Below, in pieces: positions 1-11,475 of a stretch of DNA of 64,000 nucleotides. A model generated the notes under the pieces. That model saw only the letters and a list, made by a program, of their open reading frames with translations. It had not been told where the DNA came from and ran no database searches. Origin of the DNA: Trema orientale (taxonomy: Eukaryota; Streptophyta; Magnoliopsida; Rosales; Cannabaceae); assembly GCA_002914845.1 (NCBI GenBank), contig JXTC01000116.1, positions 77,470-141,469 of the forward strand. The letters run 5' to 3'. Numbering within the stretch: the stretch's first letter is position 1; each line of letters starts with the position of its first letter. The position numbers and the translations under genes were made by a program.

Positions 1-1287
1 AGGGGAGCCATACCAGGGTCTCAATTCATCGTCCGAACCAACAGGAGAGTGGTAAACCCCATCCAAGCTTATGTTAAGAGCTCCTTCTAGATGGGCTGAT
101 TCTTCTGGCACCACTCCGTCACCCCAAACCTCTGCCCTTCCACAAACCTAACAAGTTACACCACTAACAATTACAAACCAAACAAGAACACACTCTCAGC
201 CTCACCACAAAAGTATTTGCAGTAGTTAAAACATAATTTTGGAAGGAAATTTTTGTTGGCTTTTACCTGCTTGTAGCCCTGCCCAATGAATCGAGAGCGC
301 AAGCTTGAGGTGGTTGATGGTGGCGGAGATGCAGGCACCACAAGCTCTGCTGCTGCTGCTGCTGCTGTTGTTCCTGCACTGTCCATGGCAACCCCACCAT
401 CCACTTTTGCATCACTTGCGTTTCCAAACAAACGCGCACCTTGAATATACCTAAAGGACGCATGATATAAAATTTGAACACAAAAGATTCAAGTAAAAAA
501 AAAGTAAAAGATTTTTAGACTCGGTAATTTTTACCTCCCTGCAATGCACACATATTTCAAGTCTCGAGTGTAAACAGCTTTTGAGCAATTCTTTTCAACG
601 TAATTGAGAAGCCCCCTAGTTTGATCAACAACCCCAGGTGAACCTTTTGGAGGTGGCCTGAACAGAAGACAACAAAGACACATTTTCATGGTGGTATGGT
701 ATTAATTATTAAATAGTGTCCACATAGGTGATAGGAGAAGTTAGATAATAAGCAAACTTAAACTTAAACTTACAAGTGCGGGGTTCCAAGAGTCAATAGT
801 AAGGAAATGTGGGAGAGCCCAAATTCTTGCATATAGAGCCGTGCAAGCCATCCTCCAGCAGAGTGTCCAATCAGGGATAATGTTGTAGCAGATTGTGAGA
901 GTTCCTTAGCCTCTTGTACAGCGTCGTTGACCCTCTTGAGGTACCTGTTGTTGTTGTTGTAATTATTATTAACAAAGATTATGAGGAGAAAAGGTCTGTA
1001 ATTGTAATTGTAAATTCTAAGTTAGAATAATGTACCAATCGAGAACAGGGCGAGGGCGGAGAGTTCCCCGCCAGTAATTGGGGTCGAGCAAACCGGCAGC
1101 ATTCCTGAGCCAATCGAGCCTGGAAACCTTAGCCACCACCACACTCGCTATTCCATACTCTTTCAATGTTATCTGTAACTTGTCGTAGTCACCAGAATTG
1201 TTTCCCAACCCCTGAAAATATCATTATTAAAAGGAACTGAATCAAACCAAACCAAACCAGACCAGACCAGACCAGACCATATGGGAA

Positions 1288-1325
<38 letters not shown>

Positions 1326-1495
1326 GTTATATGTCACTAGTTAATTTTTTGATTTAGAGTTTAAGAGAGCTCAACTGGAAGAATAACAGCAGGGCGGTAG
1401 TTGAACGAGGAAGAAGAAGAAGAAGAGGTCGAGGAGGATGGGTCTTGAGAGAATGCGGAGGATGATGGTTTAATCTGTGACAAAACCATAGCCAT
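1..1495 (-). CDS. Alpha/beta-hydrolase (lipase-like), 3' part beyond the window
   Basis: Serine hydrolase of the alpha/beta fold; substrate unknown. I read six exons: 1376-1495, 1036-1211, 774-944, 535-657, 267-450 and 1-147 (continues off the edge). All junctions are GT-AG and in frame, giving 307 residues so far. The nucleophile elbow GHSAGG lies at about residues 125-130 (Ser127). The likely acid is Asp268 in WGDGVVP and the likely His is His291 in GVYHSP, so the triad appears complete. The start is the first Met of exon 1 (MAMVLSQ). The first 35 residues are Ser-rich and could be a short plastid-targeting leader. A linker in exon 5 (about residues 205-240) is a run of Ala and Pro encoded by a GCT/GCA triplet repeat. 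The product resembles what I recall of Arabidopsis At5g17670. It is divergently arranged with the PPR gene about 1.7 kb away. Confidence 0.85.
1241..1322. repeat. Microsatellites in hydrolase intron 1
   Basis: An ACCAA/ACCAG pentamer run (about 1241-1280) is followed by a (TA)n run (1289-1322). Both lie inside the first intron and leave the splice sites intact. Confidence 0.9.
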
Positions 1496-3222
1496 TCCTC
1501 CTCCTCCTAAGTCACCACCACCAACATATACATATAACTAGTTTTACCTCCTCCCTCCTCCTGTCCTGGGGTAAGGTAAGGCTAAGCTTGCCCTTACCTG
1601 CTCCTGTGTCTTTGTCAAGTTTTGTCGTTTTATTATTATTATGACTTTCAGTGGAGTAGGCGGACAACAAACGACATGTCGTCCACGATGAAAAGAAAAA
1701 TAAAAAATAATAAATAAAAATTAACTGTAACCGACGCGTTTAAAACAGATTCGTTTTCTGCAACACAACTTGCTTCTTGGAACTTTGGAAGCCATGAAAG
1801 GTTACATTTTGCATCAATCAAACACACAGGTACGCAGCACGCCTCTCCTGGAATAAACTTCCTCTGCGTCATGTGCGTGTGGTTGGTGTTGTGGTTTTTC
1901 TTTTCTGGTGTGGATGGAGCTTCTGAGTTGAGATGCTCTTATGTTGACTCTTTTTTCCTCTCTCTCTTTCTCTATTACTTTTATAGTTAATAGTTAAGAC
2001 ACTTCGGGGAAAACGAAAAAAGAAATTATAAGTTTTTTTTTTAAAAAAAAAAAGAGAAAGAAAATGAAAAACGAAAGCTGAAATGGGGATGTTTTGTGAC
2101 ATAGTAAAAAGGGCCCTCGAGATGCTCGATGAAATGCCACACTTAGTTTTAAAATATACTTGATAATAGGTCTTTCATTTCAAATTGTCCAACATTGTGA
2201 TTCCTTGTGTGTGTGTGTGTGTGTGTGTGTGTGTCGAATTGAGGAACAAAATTGGCCTCGAATTGAATTCACATGAAAGACATTTTCTTGATTTTGAGCT
2301 ACTCTTTCATTTATGTCTTTTATAGACTTAAAGACTGACAGACAGACAGACAGACAGCCTCTACTTAGCAGTTGACTAGGAATCTCTTAATTTTTTTTTT
2401 TTCATTTTCCTCGAAGTTATACTAAATGTAGTAATTAGTGATGACTTTCTCCTCATCTTTGTTTTCCCCTTAAGTCTTGTTTAACCATTCATGCCTGGTG
2501 AAACAAGTGACAAAGGCGTAATGCTGCTGTACTTGTACTTGTCTTTCTTGCTCGTTCAAATATTTTTGCTTATTACATTTAAATGGTTTTTTGAATGGTA
2601 CTAATTAATCATGGTATTTGGAGGAAAACTTTTCGGCGTTTGAGTATCATATTCTATTCAGGTTTGTTTTGGGCGGACAAAATGACAAGTCTTCCAAGTG
2701 TTCTTGAGGGTTTAGTTTCGGAACAGAAGATCCCCGCAACTTATATACTCGAGAACATTAATTAGACGCCATTATTTGGAAGAGTTATGGACTTATGGTC
2801 TTGCATACCATATGTACAAATGTTTTACATGTTTTCTTGTATGATTGGTTAGTTATGAAGAATTCTATGCTGGATATATGATGGTTCACTAAGTTGGACT
2901 TTGGACTTCCACCACCTTATCTCTCAGTCTGTAGAGTAGAGTGATTTCCACACCAGTTATGATACTAATGACAGAAGAAACTAAGAACAAATAACCACCT
3001 TGGTCTTTAATAGGGATGGGTGTAGCATCTATCAACAAGTTTTTCCTAACACAAAAGATTCTTTTTTCTGAAATTGCTTTCTAGGATGTTCTCCAATATT
3101 TGAATGCATGTAACTTAACTATTTCGGTGTATTCAGATGCTCCTGCATAAACAAGATAACAGCTAACAGGCCGACAAATAATCGGAGCTCCTTCTGTCCA
3201 CATATTTTTCTCCCTTGCTGAA
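1496..3222. other. Divergent intergenic region between hydrolase and PPR genes
   Basis: No gene seen. It must hold both promoters. It contains a (TG)n run at about 2205-2234, a (GACA)n run at about 2337-2356 and poly-A/T tracts near 2034-2055. Short open frames on the minus strand at 1648-2102 are low-complexity. Confidence 0.7.
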
Positions 3223-4551
3223 ATGAAAATGGCAGTAGCTGCTCCTTCCGAAGCAGTAGGAGGGAGTTTGGTCCACAGCCATGGTTGTTCAAAACAGAGC
3301 AGCAGCCCGAGGACACCCAAGCCCTCATTTCAGGTTTCGCTGCCTTTGCGCAGCCCCAACAAATCACTTACTGTCTTAAAACGTGACAAACTCTCAAGTA
3401 TACCACAACCAACGAAGCTTAAGTCCTCCTGTTCTAGTCAGATATCGAAGAAGAATAATAAGAAGAAGAGTGTTCCCGTAACCTCTCCTGGCTGCACCAC
3501 CTCTGATGTTCTGCACCTGATGGATGCCCTCTGCCTTCCCGTACCTCCTGACATGTACACTTCTTTCATCAGTGAATGCACCAGTACTGTTCACTCCCAT
3601 GGAGCTGATGATCTGCACGCCCACATCACCCGAAGCGGCCTCCAGCAACCTCCCTTATCCTTACTCAATCGCCTCCTCCTTATGCACGTATCCTGCGGTC
3701 GTTTGGAGTTGGCCCGCCATCTGTTTGGTGGGATGCCCTCGAAGGATTTGAAGTCTTGGGCCACCATGATAGTTGCTTATCTGAACAGTGGTGATTACCA
3801 GGAAGCCATGGATTTGTTCCTGAAAATGCTGCACCGTATCAGTATGCTAGAATTCCCAGCTTGGATCATGGTCTGCCTTCTCAAGTTGTGTGTATGCACA
3901 GCTAACATGGATTTAGGGAGACAAGTTCATGGCTGCTCCTTAAAGTTGGGGCATGCTAATAATTTGTCTCTGGCTAGCTGCTTAATCAACTTTTATGGGA
4001 AATTCAGGAGTCTGGAGAGCGCCAATACGGTGTTTGATCAACTCACCCATCATAATTCCCTGACTTGGATGGCTAGACTGATCAACAACTCCAGGGAAGA
4101 GCTCTTCTTTCAAGTATTTAAAGACTTTACAGAGATTGGAAAGTCAGGAATCAAGACGAATTCCTTAATGTTTTCTTGTGTTCTGAAGGCTTGTGCGAGA
4201 ATGCACGATCATGGACGATGCGGTCGACAGGTTCATGCAAACGCCATCAAACTTGGATTAGATACAGATGCGTATGTGCGGTGTGGGTTGGTCGACATGT
4301 ATGGAAAAAGTGGCCTTCTTAGAGATGCAAAAAGGGTGTTTGAAATGAGCAGTGACAGAAGAAATAATGCAAGTTGGAATGCTATGCTTGGAGGTTACAT
4401 ACGAAATGAGTTATACCTTGAGGCCATTAAGTTCCTTTATGAGATGAAGGCAGCTGGACTGCAGCTTCAACAATCTTTGCTCGATGAACTGAGGATTGCT
4501 TGCGGTAGTAGTACTCGTTCCCTCGGAGAACTTTACGCCGCGAAGGTTTAG
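3223..4551 (+). CDS. Pentatricopeptide repeat (PPR) protein, organelle-targeted, PLS-like without E/DYW tail
   Basis: Single-exon gene of 442 residues. PPR proteins bind organellar RNA one base per repeat and act in processing, editing or stability. The first ~85 residues are rich in Ser, Lys and Pro with few acids, like a transit peptide. Repeats follow from about residue 145. Recognisable units include the segments with LLNRLLLMHVSCGRLELARHL, SCLINFYGKFRSLESANTVF, CGLVDMYGKSGLLRDAKRVF and WNAMLGGYIRNELYLEAIKF, each about 31-36 residues. No E, E+ or DYW domain follows, so it is not an editing deaminase by itself. The Met at 3223 is the first in frame, with a second Met two codons later. It resembles what I recall of Arabidopsis At1g31790, which I cannot confirm. 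The family call is sure; the RNA target is unknown. Confidence 0.9.
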   Translation: MKMAVAAPSEAVGGSLVHSHGCSKQSSSPRTPKPSFQVSLPLRSPNKSLTVLKRDKLSSIPQPTKLKSSCSSQISKKNNKKKSVPVTSPGCTTSDVLHLMDALCLPVPPDMYTSFISECTSTVHSHGADDLHAHITRSGLQQPPLSLLNRLLLMHVSCGRLELARHLFGGMPSKDLKSWATMIVAYLNSGDYQEAMDLFLKMLHRISMLEFPAWIMVCLLKLCVCTANMDLGRQVHGCSLKLGHANNLSLASCLINFYGKFRSLESANTVFDQLTHHNSLTWMARLINNSREELFFQVFKDFTEIGKSGIKTNSLMFSCVLKACARMHDHGRCGRQVHANAIKLGLDTDAYVRCGLVDMYGKSGLLRDAKRVFEMSSDRRNNASWNAMLGGYIRNELYLEAIKFLYEMKAAGLQLQQSLLDELRIACGSSTRSLGELYAAKV

Positions 4552-5382
4552 AATGTATACATCGGATGCTTAAGACAACTCTGATTCTTGAGCAAACAAG
4601 AAATCAAAGAGAAAAAGATTCAGAGCCACCGCAGATAAATCATAGAAACTGCTCGGTTTTTTGGGGCCTGCTGAGGACAAAAATTGGTGATAAAAAGAGG
4701 CATTGCGGCTATTGGTCTTCTTAATAGATTTTAGCAAAAATCTAGGGGCGAGGACAAGAGAGAGATTTGTAGCAGAGTTACTAGCATTTTGTATATATCA
4801 ATTGACTGTTCATCATTTGCTGTTTTGTTAAGTTTGCTGAGATTAAAGCTCAAAAGTCGTGCTTTCTGATTCTTTTCTCCGTCAGTTTTTCATAAGCGTT
4901 TGTTCATTTAAATTTAATTGGAATGTGTCATATACAGTAACATGCATAGAAAATGAATTTAATTAATTTTAATATATGATTATGATGCCTTTGAATTACC
5001 GTTTCAAAGAAAAAAATAAAAAAAAGGACTCCTCAGTTGTCATTTGTGAAACACTCAAGACAAACGACATTTGGTAAGTATGATGTTAATATTCATTTGG
5101 GATAATATCGTTTTTATATTTTGTATTTTGTCACTTTATTTAAATGATATTTTATGTTTTAGTTATTATTAATAGTGATACTTAGATACAAATTTATACG
5201 ATGATCCTTATTTCAATAGGTCTAAGGTGAGGGAAGGTGATTCTCGATTTTTTTTTGGTCTGCGACTGACGACATCGTATTCCATTTCCATCCATTTTGT
5301 TTTGTAAATTTGATTGTTGGGTGTGGGGAAAAGATAGGTCATAACTCATATAAGAGAATAAAATTAGGTGATATCGGAGAAA
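4552..5382. other. Intergenic, PPR to tRNA methyltransferase
   Basis: AT-rich 3'-flank and promoter DNA. No gene, RNA gene or recognisable element seen. It should contain the PPR polyadenylation region and the methyltransferase promoter. Confidence 0.6.
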
Positions 5383-5529
5383 ATGGGTTGGCGAGTTTGC
5401 CTTCGACTCCATCTCCATCACTGTAACAACAATATTAGTGGAGTATTATTACCTAATTGGAAATGGAAATGGATTCCCAGTTTTCCGACAACTACAAGCC
5501 TTTGTAACAGCCCTTGTTACACCTACGCT

Positions 5530-5561
<32 letters not shown>

Positions 5562-7257
5562 CCCTAGACTGCTCTCTCTTTCTACTTCTTCTTCTTCTTC
5601 TTCTGCCTCTATCTGTTCCAGTTCCACACAACAAGAGCAAGAAGAGCGGTTAATAACTAGTCCAGAACTTGTAGCCTTGGAATATGCTGACCTTAATCTT
5701 CCTCTTCCCGACAAGGTCACTTCTTTTTCTTTACTCTTCTTCTTCTTCTTCTTTTTCTTCCCTCATTTTTATACCCAAAAAAAAAAAAAAAAAAAACGAA
5801 CGAAAAAACTGAAACCTGGGTCTTTTCTCTTTATGGCTTGAATGTGCAGGAACTGGGCCACGTCAGGATCAGGCAACATGTCAACCCTCTCAGAGCCTCC
5901 TTTTCTGTATGTATAGTGTACCATACCCAAATGACATTAACATAGATTTATTTATTAGTTAAACATCTATCACAATCACAATCACATTCTTTTTTATTTT
6001 ATTTTTTATTTTATTTTCTTGGAGTAGATGCCTGTACAGGTGCCTGATTGGAATCAAGTCTTTGGAGACTCAACATTGCCACTGATGGTTGATATTGGAA
6101 GTGGTATCAATTCAACGCTTCAACTCCTTTCGTTGATGGATTCTCCCTCTCCCTTATGTGAATTTTTAGTTTTTTTTTCTCTTCTTCTTCTTCTTCTTCC
6201 TTTTTTTTTTTTAAAATGTGTTTGATTTTGCATTACACTTGTGTTGTTTGTCATAAATCTAAATGATTAATATTTCAGGTAGTGGCCGATTTCTCATGTG
6301 GCTTGGCAAGAGAAATCTTGGTGTGGGAAATTATTTGGGACTGGAAATACGACACAAAGTAAGGAAAAACTCTTTGGACCATAAAGAACTAGAAAGTTTC
6401 ATCTCACCGATTTGATGTATTTATTGCTTGGCACTCTTTTTCTCCTTGTTCTTAACATATCCCACATCTTTTATTTTTTTTAGTTATTTGTTTTTTTCCC
6501 GTGCAGCTGGTGAACCGTGCCCAGTACTGGGTTAAGGAGCTAACTCTTGATAATGTGTAAGCTGTCACGATTTCATACTAGTTCGTGAAAGGTCCTGTAT
6601 ATCACTTTACTTATAGTGTGTTCATTTAAATCAAATTGCAGATATTTCTTATTTGCAAATGCCACAAATTCTTTCAAACAACTAGTCTCTACCTATCCTG
6701 GTCCGTTGACGCTTGTTTCAATCCTGGTGAGTGTACCTCTTGTCTTGTAAATGCATTTGAGTGGTTATGCTCAAAGGTTAGAATAGAACACCAAATTTGA
6801 CCAGGTCTATTCTTTCTTTGGTCATGCTTATATGCAGTGTCCAGATCCTCATTTCAAGAAAAGACATCACAAGAGGAGGGTCGTGCAGAAGCCTTTAGTA
6901 GAATCTATACTTACAAGTTTAATGCCCGGGGGCCAGGTAGGTATATTTTCATTTCATAATCTTGAATTCAGTTTTAGATGTAAGATATGCTTGTAAGCTA
7001 AAATCTCTGTATTGTGGTTTTGTTTCGAATAGGTGTTGATACAGTCGGATGTGTTCGAGGTGGCCGTGGACATGAGGAATCAATTTGATGCCGAGGCCAA
7101 TACTTTGAAACACATTGATGAAGTGGACTCGAGTGTGTTGTGCGACAGTGAGGGATGGTTGTTGAGGAATCCAATGGGGATAAGAACTGAAAGAGAAATA
7201 CATGCTGAATTTGAAGGTGCTAAAATTTATAGAAGGATGTACCTGAAGTTCAAATAA
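5383..7257 (+). CDS. tRNA (guanine-N7-)-methyltransferase, TrmB family, plastid-type
   Basis: Uses S-adenosylmethionine to make N7-methylguanosine in the tRNA variable loop (position 46 in the family). Eight exons: 5383-5715, 5850-5906, 6028-6103, 6279-6358, 6507-6556, 6642-6726, 6838-6936 and 7033-7257, all GT-AG, giving 334 residues. Family motifs: SAM-binding motif I MVDIGSGSGRFLMWL (about 150-164), GLEIRHKLVNRA (about 173-184), substrate motif CPDPHFKKRHHKRR (about 228-241), and C-terminal GIRTEREIHAEFEG, the equivalent of the bacterial T-E-x-E motif. The first ~90 residues are an N-terminal extension absent from bacterial TrmB. It is Ser/Thr/His-rich and acid-poor, which suggests plastid or mitochondrial import. 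I start at ATG 5383; an upstream in-frame GTG at 5368 is not a plausible start. It resembles Arabidopsis At5g17660 from memory. A broken partial copy lies at 10.76-11.48 kb. Confidence 0.93.
5529..5566 (+). repeat. Coding hexanucleotide repeat giving a His-Thr run
   Basis: About six tandem CATACC units within exon 1 of the tRNA methyltransferase encode alternating His-Thr in the predicted transit peptide. A TTC/TCT triplet run immediately downstream encodes a Ser run. Length changes would stay in frame. Confidence 0.9.
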
Positions 7258-7720
7258 ATTACATTATAATCAACCGACCCAAACTTTGGCTCTTCTTGTT
7301 CTTGGTGCATGATTAAATATCTTTTCAATATGTGCTAATTTCTATTGCCCAAAAAAAAAAAAAACATATTGTAGCTCCTATTACTTCAAATTGAACAGGA
7401 AACAAAAAAAAAAGGGGACATATTTGGCCATATATATGCATTCAAACTGGACTGATGGCTTCTTTTGTGAAGCTAGTATATTTACATATGACAACAAAAT
7501 ACAGTTGAGGAAAAATACTGAAAAATAGATCAACAAAAACTTTTGATTTCTCTGTAATTCATGTATGGCAAGCATGCATAGGTGACACTTAAGCAGGTGG
7601 TGTTTGATAACCCTCGAAAAATAGAAATAAACATTTGGATCCCTGAATACCAAGGCTGAAGCTATACATTATTTGGTATCTTTCCCATTACCTGAATGGT
7701 TAAGACTAAAAGAATAGTTG
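7258..7720. other. Convergent 3' intergenic gap
   Basis: 463 bases between the stop codons of the convergent methyltransferase and APS2 genes. AT-rich, with a poly-A tract near 7350-7363. Likely shared 3'-UTR space; nothing else seen. Confidence 0.6.
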
Positions 7721-9893
7721 TCAGAGAATTGTGCCATCTGGGATTACTGCATTCCGAAGAATAACCACTATTCCCTCTCTAATCACATAACCGTTGGCTT
7801 CGCCGTCCCCTTCTTGGACCTTGTCTTTATTTATGATCTGCATTACCGTCCAAATATACTAGTTAATTACTCAAATTTTTTCCGAAATATTGAGGGTCTG
7901 CATATGTAGTTGAATACAATACCACAACATTGTTGCCAATCTTTGCATTCTTATCTACAATAGCTTTCTTTAATCGAGATTGTTGGCCTATTCCAATCGG
8001 AATCATGTCCCATTGTTGCTTCCTCATCCCCTCATGTACATCATTCTCTTCTTCTTCTTGTTCCTGTGTTTTTCAGTTACATCATATTATATTGTAGGAC
8101 TAATGAATGGGATGGGATGCGATGGGATGGATGATGAGGCAGGGCATAGCCACAAAGTCCTTTTCTCCTCCTTACCTGATAGACATCGGAGCCAATGATG
8201 ACCGAATCCTCAATCACGGCACCATCACCAATTCTTGTCCTCATGCCAACCACAGTACCTCTGATGATGCACCTCTATTCTTGATTTGTACCAATGAAGT
8301 AGCGAACATAGTTAAGGCTTCACATTAACTAATGAGTAACTAAAGTAATATAGAAATATCATATTAATGCGTTGCTTACATTGATGATGCAGCCCTCCCC
8401 AATAAGGCTGTCTGTAATGACAGCGTCAGTTACAAGAGTCGGCGGCAGGCAACGAGGCAATGTGTACACCGGGACTTGTCTGTCACAAAAGCTGCCACAA
8501 GCGAGAACGAGTATACCCATCTGTGTCATCTTTTGATATGAATCTGTGCTATTTTTAAAAGTAAACTTCTACTCACTTGTATCCCATTCTTTCCTCCCTT
8601 ATGCTTTCCATGTTTGCTTTGTAGAATTGCCCAATGCTCCTTATGTTGTCCCAATATCCATCAAATACATGTGCCTCAACCTAAGCAAGCCAATTACCAA
8701 CGTCATGTTCATGTATCATTAGCCAGAAACAAATATTAATTTTGCAGAGTCAGTTACCTTCATCCCAATTGCTATTGCCCCCGGAATCACTTCACTTGCC
8801 AAGTCATTTGCCTTTGGAAAGTACTCGTCTAAAAGCCTTTTCATTACGTCCTTGTTTATCAGATAGATTCCCATGCTAGGCAAATCACGACGACCAATAT
8901 CACTCATATTTCTGATCACCTAGTTTCATAGTCATTTGTAGATTAAATAAACAAAAGAGAGAAACAACATATATCTATATATATATGTATGTAGAAAGAA
9001 AGAAACAAGTAAGTTTGCTCTCTGTAAATAAAACTTACTGAAGAAAAACTAATCCATTTCCCATCCTTGAACTTGAATCTAAACGCTGAAACTTGATTCT
9101 GACAATCCAATTCAAGAAAGCCAAATTCGGGGTCATGAGTAGTGCTAACACTTGACGCTGCAATGGTAATGTCAGCCTTACTCGTGCGGTGGGCTTTTAT
9201 GATTTGCTGGTAGTCCATTCTGTAGAGATGGTGACCTGGAAGTAGTAAAAACTCGGTCACCGGATACTCGTCCTCCAGTATCCACATGCATTTTCTAACC
9301 GCATCTGCAGATCCCTGAAACCATGATCCCTTGTCATGATGAGCAGGGCTTTGATATGCTGCAATCACTTGGACAATCCCCTCGCCACCGAGGCCTACTC
9401 CAGAATAAGCTCTCGTAAGGTGGGAGTTGAGAGAGGTAGAGTTGAATTGTGTGAGAGCATATATCTTGTTTATGTTGCTGTTAATACAGTTGCTGACTAC
9501 TGCATCGATGAGTCTATAATTTGCTGCTATTGGTATGGCACCTTCTGATCTTCTCTTAGTCAATGGATACAGCCGTGATTTTGATTCTGATCCATCTCCA
9601 AATATGATGGCTGCTACTCTCTGACTCTGAGTCTAACATACAAATTATACGCACATCATATTTATATCACTAGTTATATCTATCAACAACCAAACATATA
9701 TTTATTTTCTAAGTAAGCAGAAAATTTAGACCTGATCAGTAGCTGAAAGATCAACTGGCAAGATGGGATATGAATTGGATATGAATACGCTTGAAGGAAG
9801 CTTCAGCGGACATCGTTTTCCATGAACACTCTTTGATCTGGGTGTAAGAGGCTTTCCAGGAGAGCTGGGAAGACAAAGCTGCAATATGACCAT
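7721..9893 (-). CDS. APS2: APS2-type ADP-glucose pyrophosphorylase small-subunit homologue, probably catalytically impaired
   Basis: Homologue of the small subunit of glucose-1-phosphate adenylyltransferase, the plastid enzyme that makes ADP-glucose for starch. Eight exons (9732-9893, 9039-9632, 8758-8919, 8577-8680, 8380-8491, 8176-8274, 7923-8063, 7721-7837), all in frame, give 496 residues. The nucleotidyltransferase domain shows LYPLTKRRSEGAIPIAANYR, the WFQGSADAVR signature and GIYLINKDVMKRLL. It ends in a left-handed beta-helix region (GEGCIIN, RGTVVGMR, EDSVIIGSD, IPIGIGQQS, DKNAKIGNNV). Departures from the catalytic family: the Gly-rich loop reads FGDGSESKSRLYPLT instead of GGGxGTRLxPLT, and the catalytic Asp of GDHLY is His (GHHLY). 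I recall the same GHHLY change in Arabidopsis APS2 (At1g05610). Start ATG 9893 is chosen because an in-frame stop lies just upstream. A separate 5' exon near 10.5 kb (MPNIGHSP...) is possible but has no clear donor. Confidence 0.88.
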
Positions 9894-10176
9894 GTCAATG
9901 CAATTTTATAAAGAATTAACTCCACTCTAGAATGACTAGTCCGTTAGTATTTGATCTTTCCTAATGCCCCTCTACAATAGCGATTAATGTGCATATATAT
10001 ATGTATTTATATATGTGTGTGTTGTGTATATAGAAGGAGAGACAGAGGGAATAATTTGTTTTCTTCATGGCCATGGCTACCGCAAAGAAATCTCAACATA
10101 GAGAGAGAGAGAGAGAGCAGGGAGATAGTATCATATCGTATTTTAGTATTGCATGATACAATCAAATGAGTTTGTT

Positions 10177-10304
10177 TAGAGTTGATAGTAAGTATTACGT
10201 TACATTGTATATGATTCTAAGCTTCATATAGTCATTGGCTTAGAGTTGATAGTAAGTATTACGTTACATTGTATATGATTCTAAGCTTCATATAGTCATT
10301 GGCT
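10177..10304. repeat. 64-bp tandem duplication
   Basis: Two adjacent identical copies (10177-10240 and 10241-10304) begin with TAGAGTTGATAGTAAG. They lie in the presumed 5' flank or leader of APS2. Confidence 0.95.
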
Positions 10305-10352
10305 TCTTGTCCTTAATTTATTCTTGGCAGCTAGTCTGTTGGCTTTGTTTCT

Positions 10353-10560
10353 TTAAAATGTATATAAGTGTATATATATATATATATATATATATAAGAG
10401 GAGATGATTATTATAGAAAACAAAACAAAACAAAAATGCAGAAACAGTTATACATAATGAGTTAATAGGAGGAGGAATTGCTTGTCCAAGGGAGAAGGGG
10501 GTTGAGCTTGAAGAAGGGCTTTGTGGGGCTGTGACCAATGTTGGGCATTTTGGAATGGAG
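10353..10560 (-). other. Possible 5' exon or leader of APS2
   Basis: The minus strand has an ATG near 10548 opening a 28-codon frame rich in Ser, Pro and Lys (MPNIGHSPTKPFFKLN...), then a stop. It could be a transit-peptide exon or a uORF. A (TA)n run and a (AAAAC)n run lie at 10370-10433. No good GT donor joins it in frame to the exon at 9893, so I keep it out of the CDS. Confidence 0.25.
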
Positions 10561-10758
10561 TCTATCCAAAGCTAGGCATTTTGTCTTCAACTTTTTCTTT
10601 TCCCCTTCACAGATGTTTTTTTTAAAATTCTTTTTCCTAATTAAAAAATGGAAACTGTGTTAGTATGATTTCTCTGGTCAAATGCCAAACAAATGTAACT
10701 AACATTCTGAGGGGAGTCTGCTCCTTCCTTCCCCTGTCTAGTGTCTCTTATTATTAAG

Positions 10759-11475
10759 TTTAATGGTCAAAGGTTAGAATGGAACACCCAAATGTATCTA
10801 AGCCAATTCTTTCATTGGTAGATTCTATAGCTACAAATTTGTTTAATGCATTGCCAGGAGGCCACGTAGGTGGGCATATTGTCTTGTCGTGAATTATAAT
10901 CTTCAACTCATTTTTACATGTTTTGTAATATGGGGTAGCCTTAAAAAATAAAATAAAATAAATAAAAACTCACGCATTTTTACTAATATCAAATAAAACC
11001 TTCAATTTTTAATTTTCTTATCAGATCTCACCGGATCCACATGTATAGTCAAAGTTGGAGTTAAAATTATTAAAAGCGAATGTTTTAACTTTTAATTCAA
11101 AAGAAAAAAAAATGCATGTTTTAAAGCTGTTAATGATTCATTCTAATAGACAATTTTAAACCTTCTAAGATATTACAGATTATTTTTTTGGTCTAATTGG
11201 TAACCTTCTAACTATTTATGTAGATGCCAATAGACAATTTTAAAGAACAAAAATATTTTTGTAATAATTTTATACCCCAGTTTTGACTGTATCCAATGAG
11301 GTTTGATAGAAAAAGTCAAATAGAAGATTTTATTTGGTATTAATGAAAAGGTATGATATTATCCTTTTGTTATAATTTATATGTGGTTTTGTTTTTAATT
11401 AGATATTGATACAGAGGGATGTGTTTGAGGTAGCTGTGGTGTGGATATAACATATGAAGAATGAATTTTAGTTAG
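10759..11475 (+). pseudogene. Truncated duplicate of tRNA methyltransferase 3' end (intron 6 to exon 8)
   Basis: Two blocks match the methyltransferase gene in the same orientation. Block 1 (about 10764-10940) matches the end of intron 6 (shared GGTCAAAGGTTAGAAT-like stretch), then jumps into the middle of exon 7 (GTAGATTCTATAG... TTGCCAGGAGGCCA, then the donor GTAGGT). Block 2 (about 11380-11475) matches the end of intron 7 and the start of exon 8 (ATATTGATACAGAGGGATGTGTTTGAGGTAGCTG), including the AG acceptor. The CPDPHFKKR-coding half of exon 7 is deleted. Intron 7 is expanded by about 340 bases. After block 2 the frame is lost. It is non-functional as an enzyme gene. Confidence 0.8.

Noticed and set aside
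9336..9548. Plus-strand open frame opposite APS2 exon 2
   Set aside because: Antisense shadow of a well-supported coding exon.
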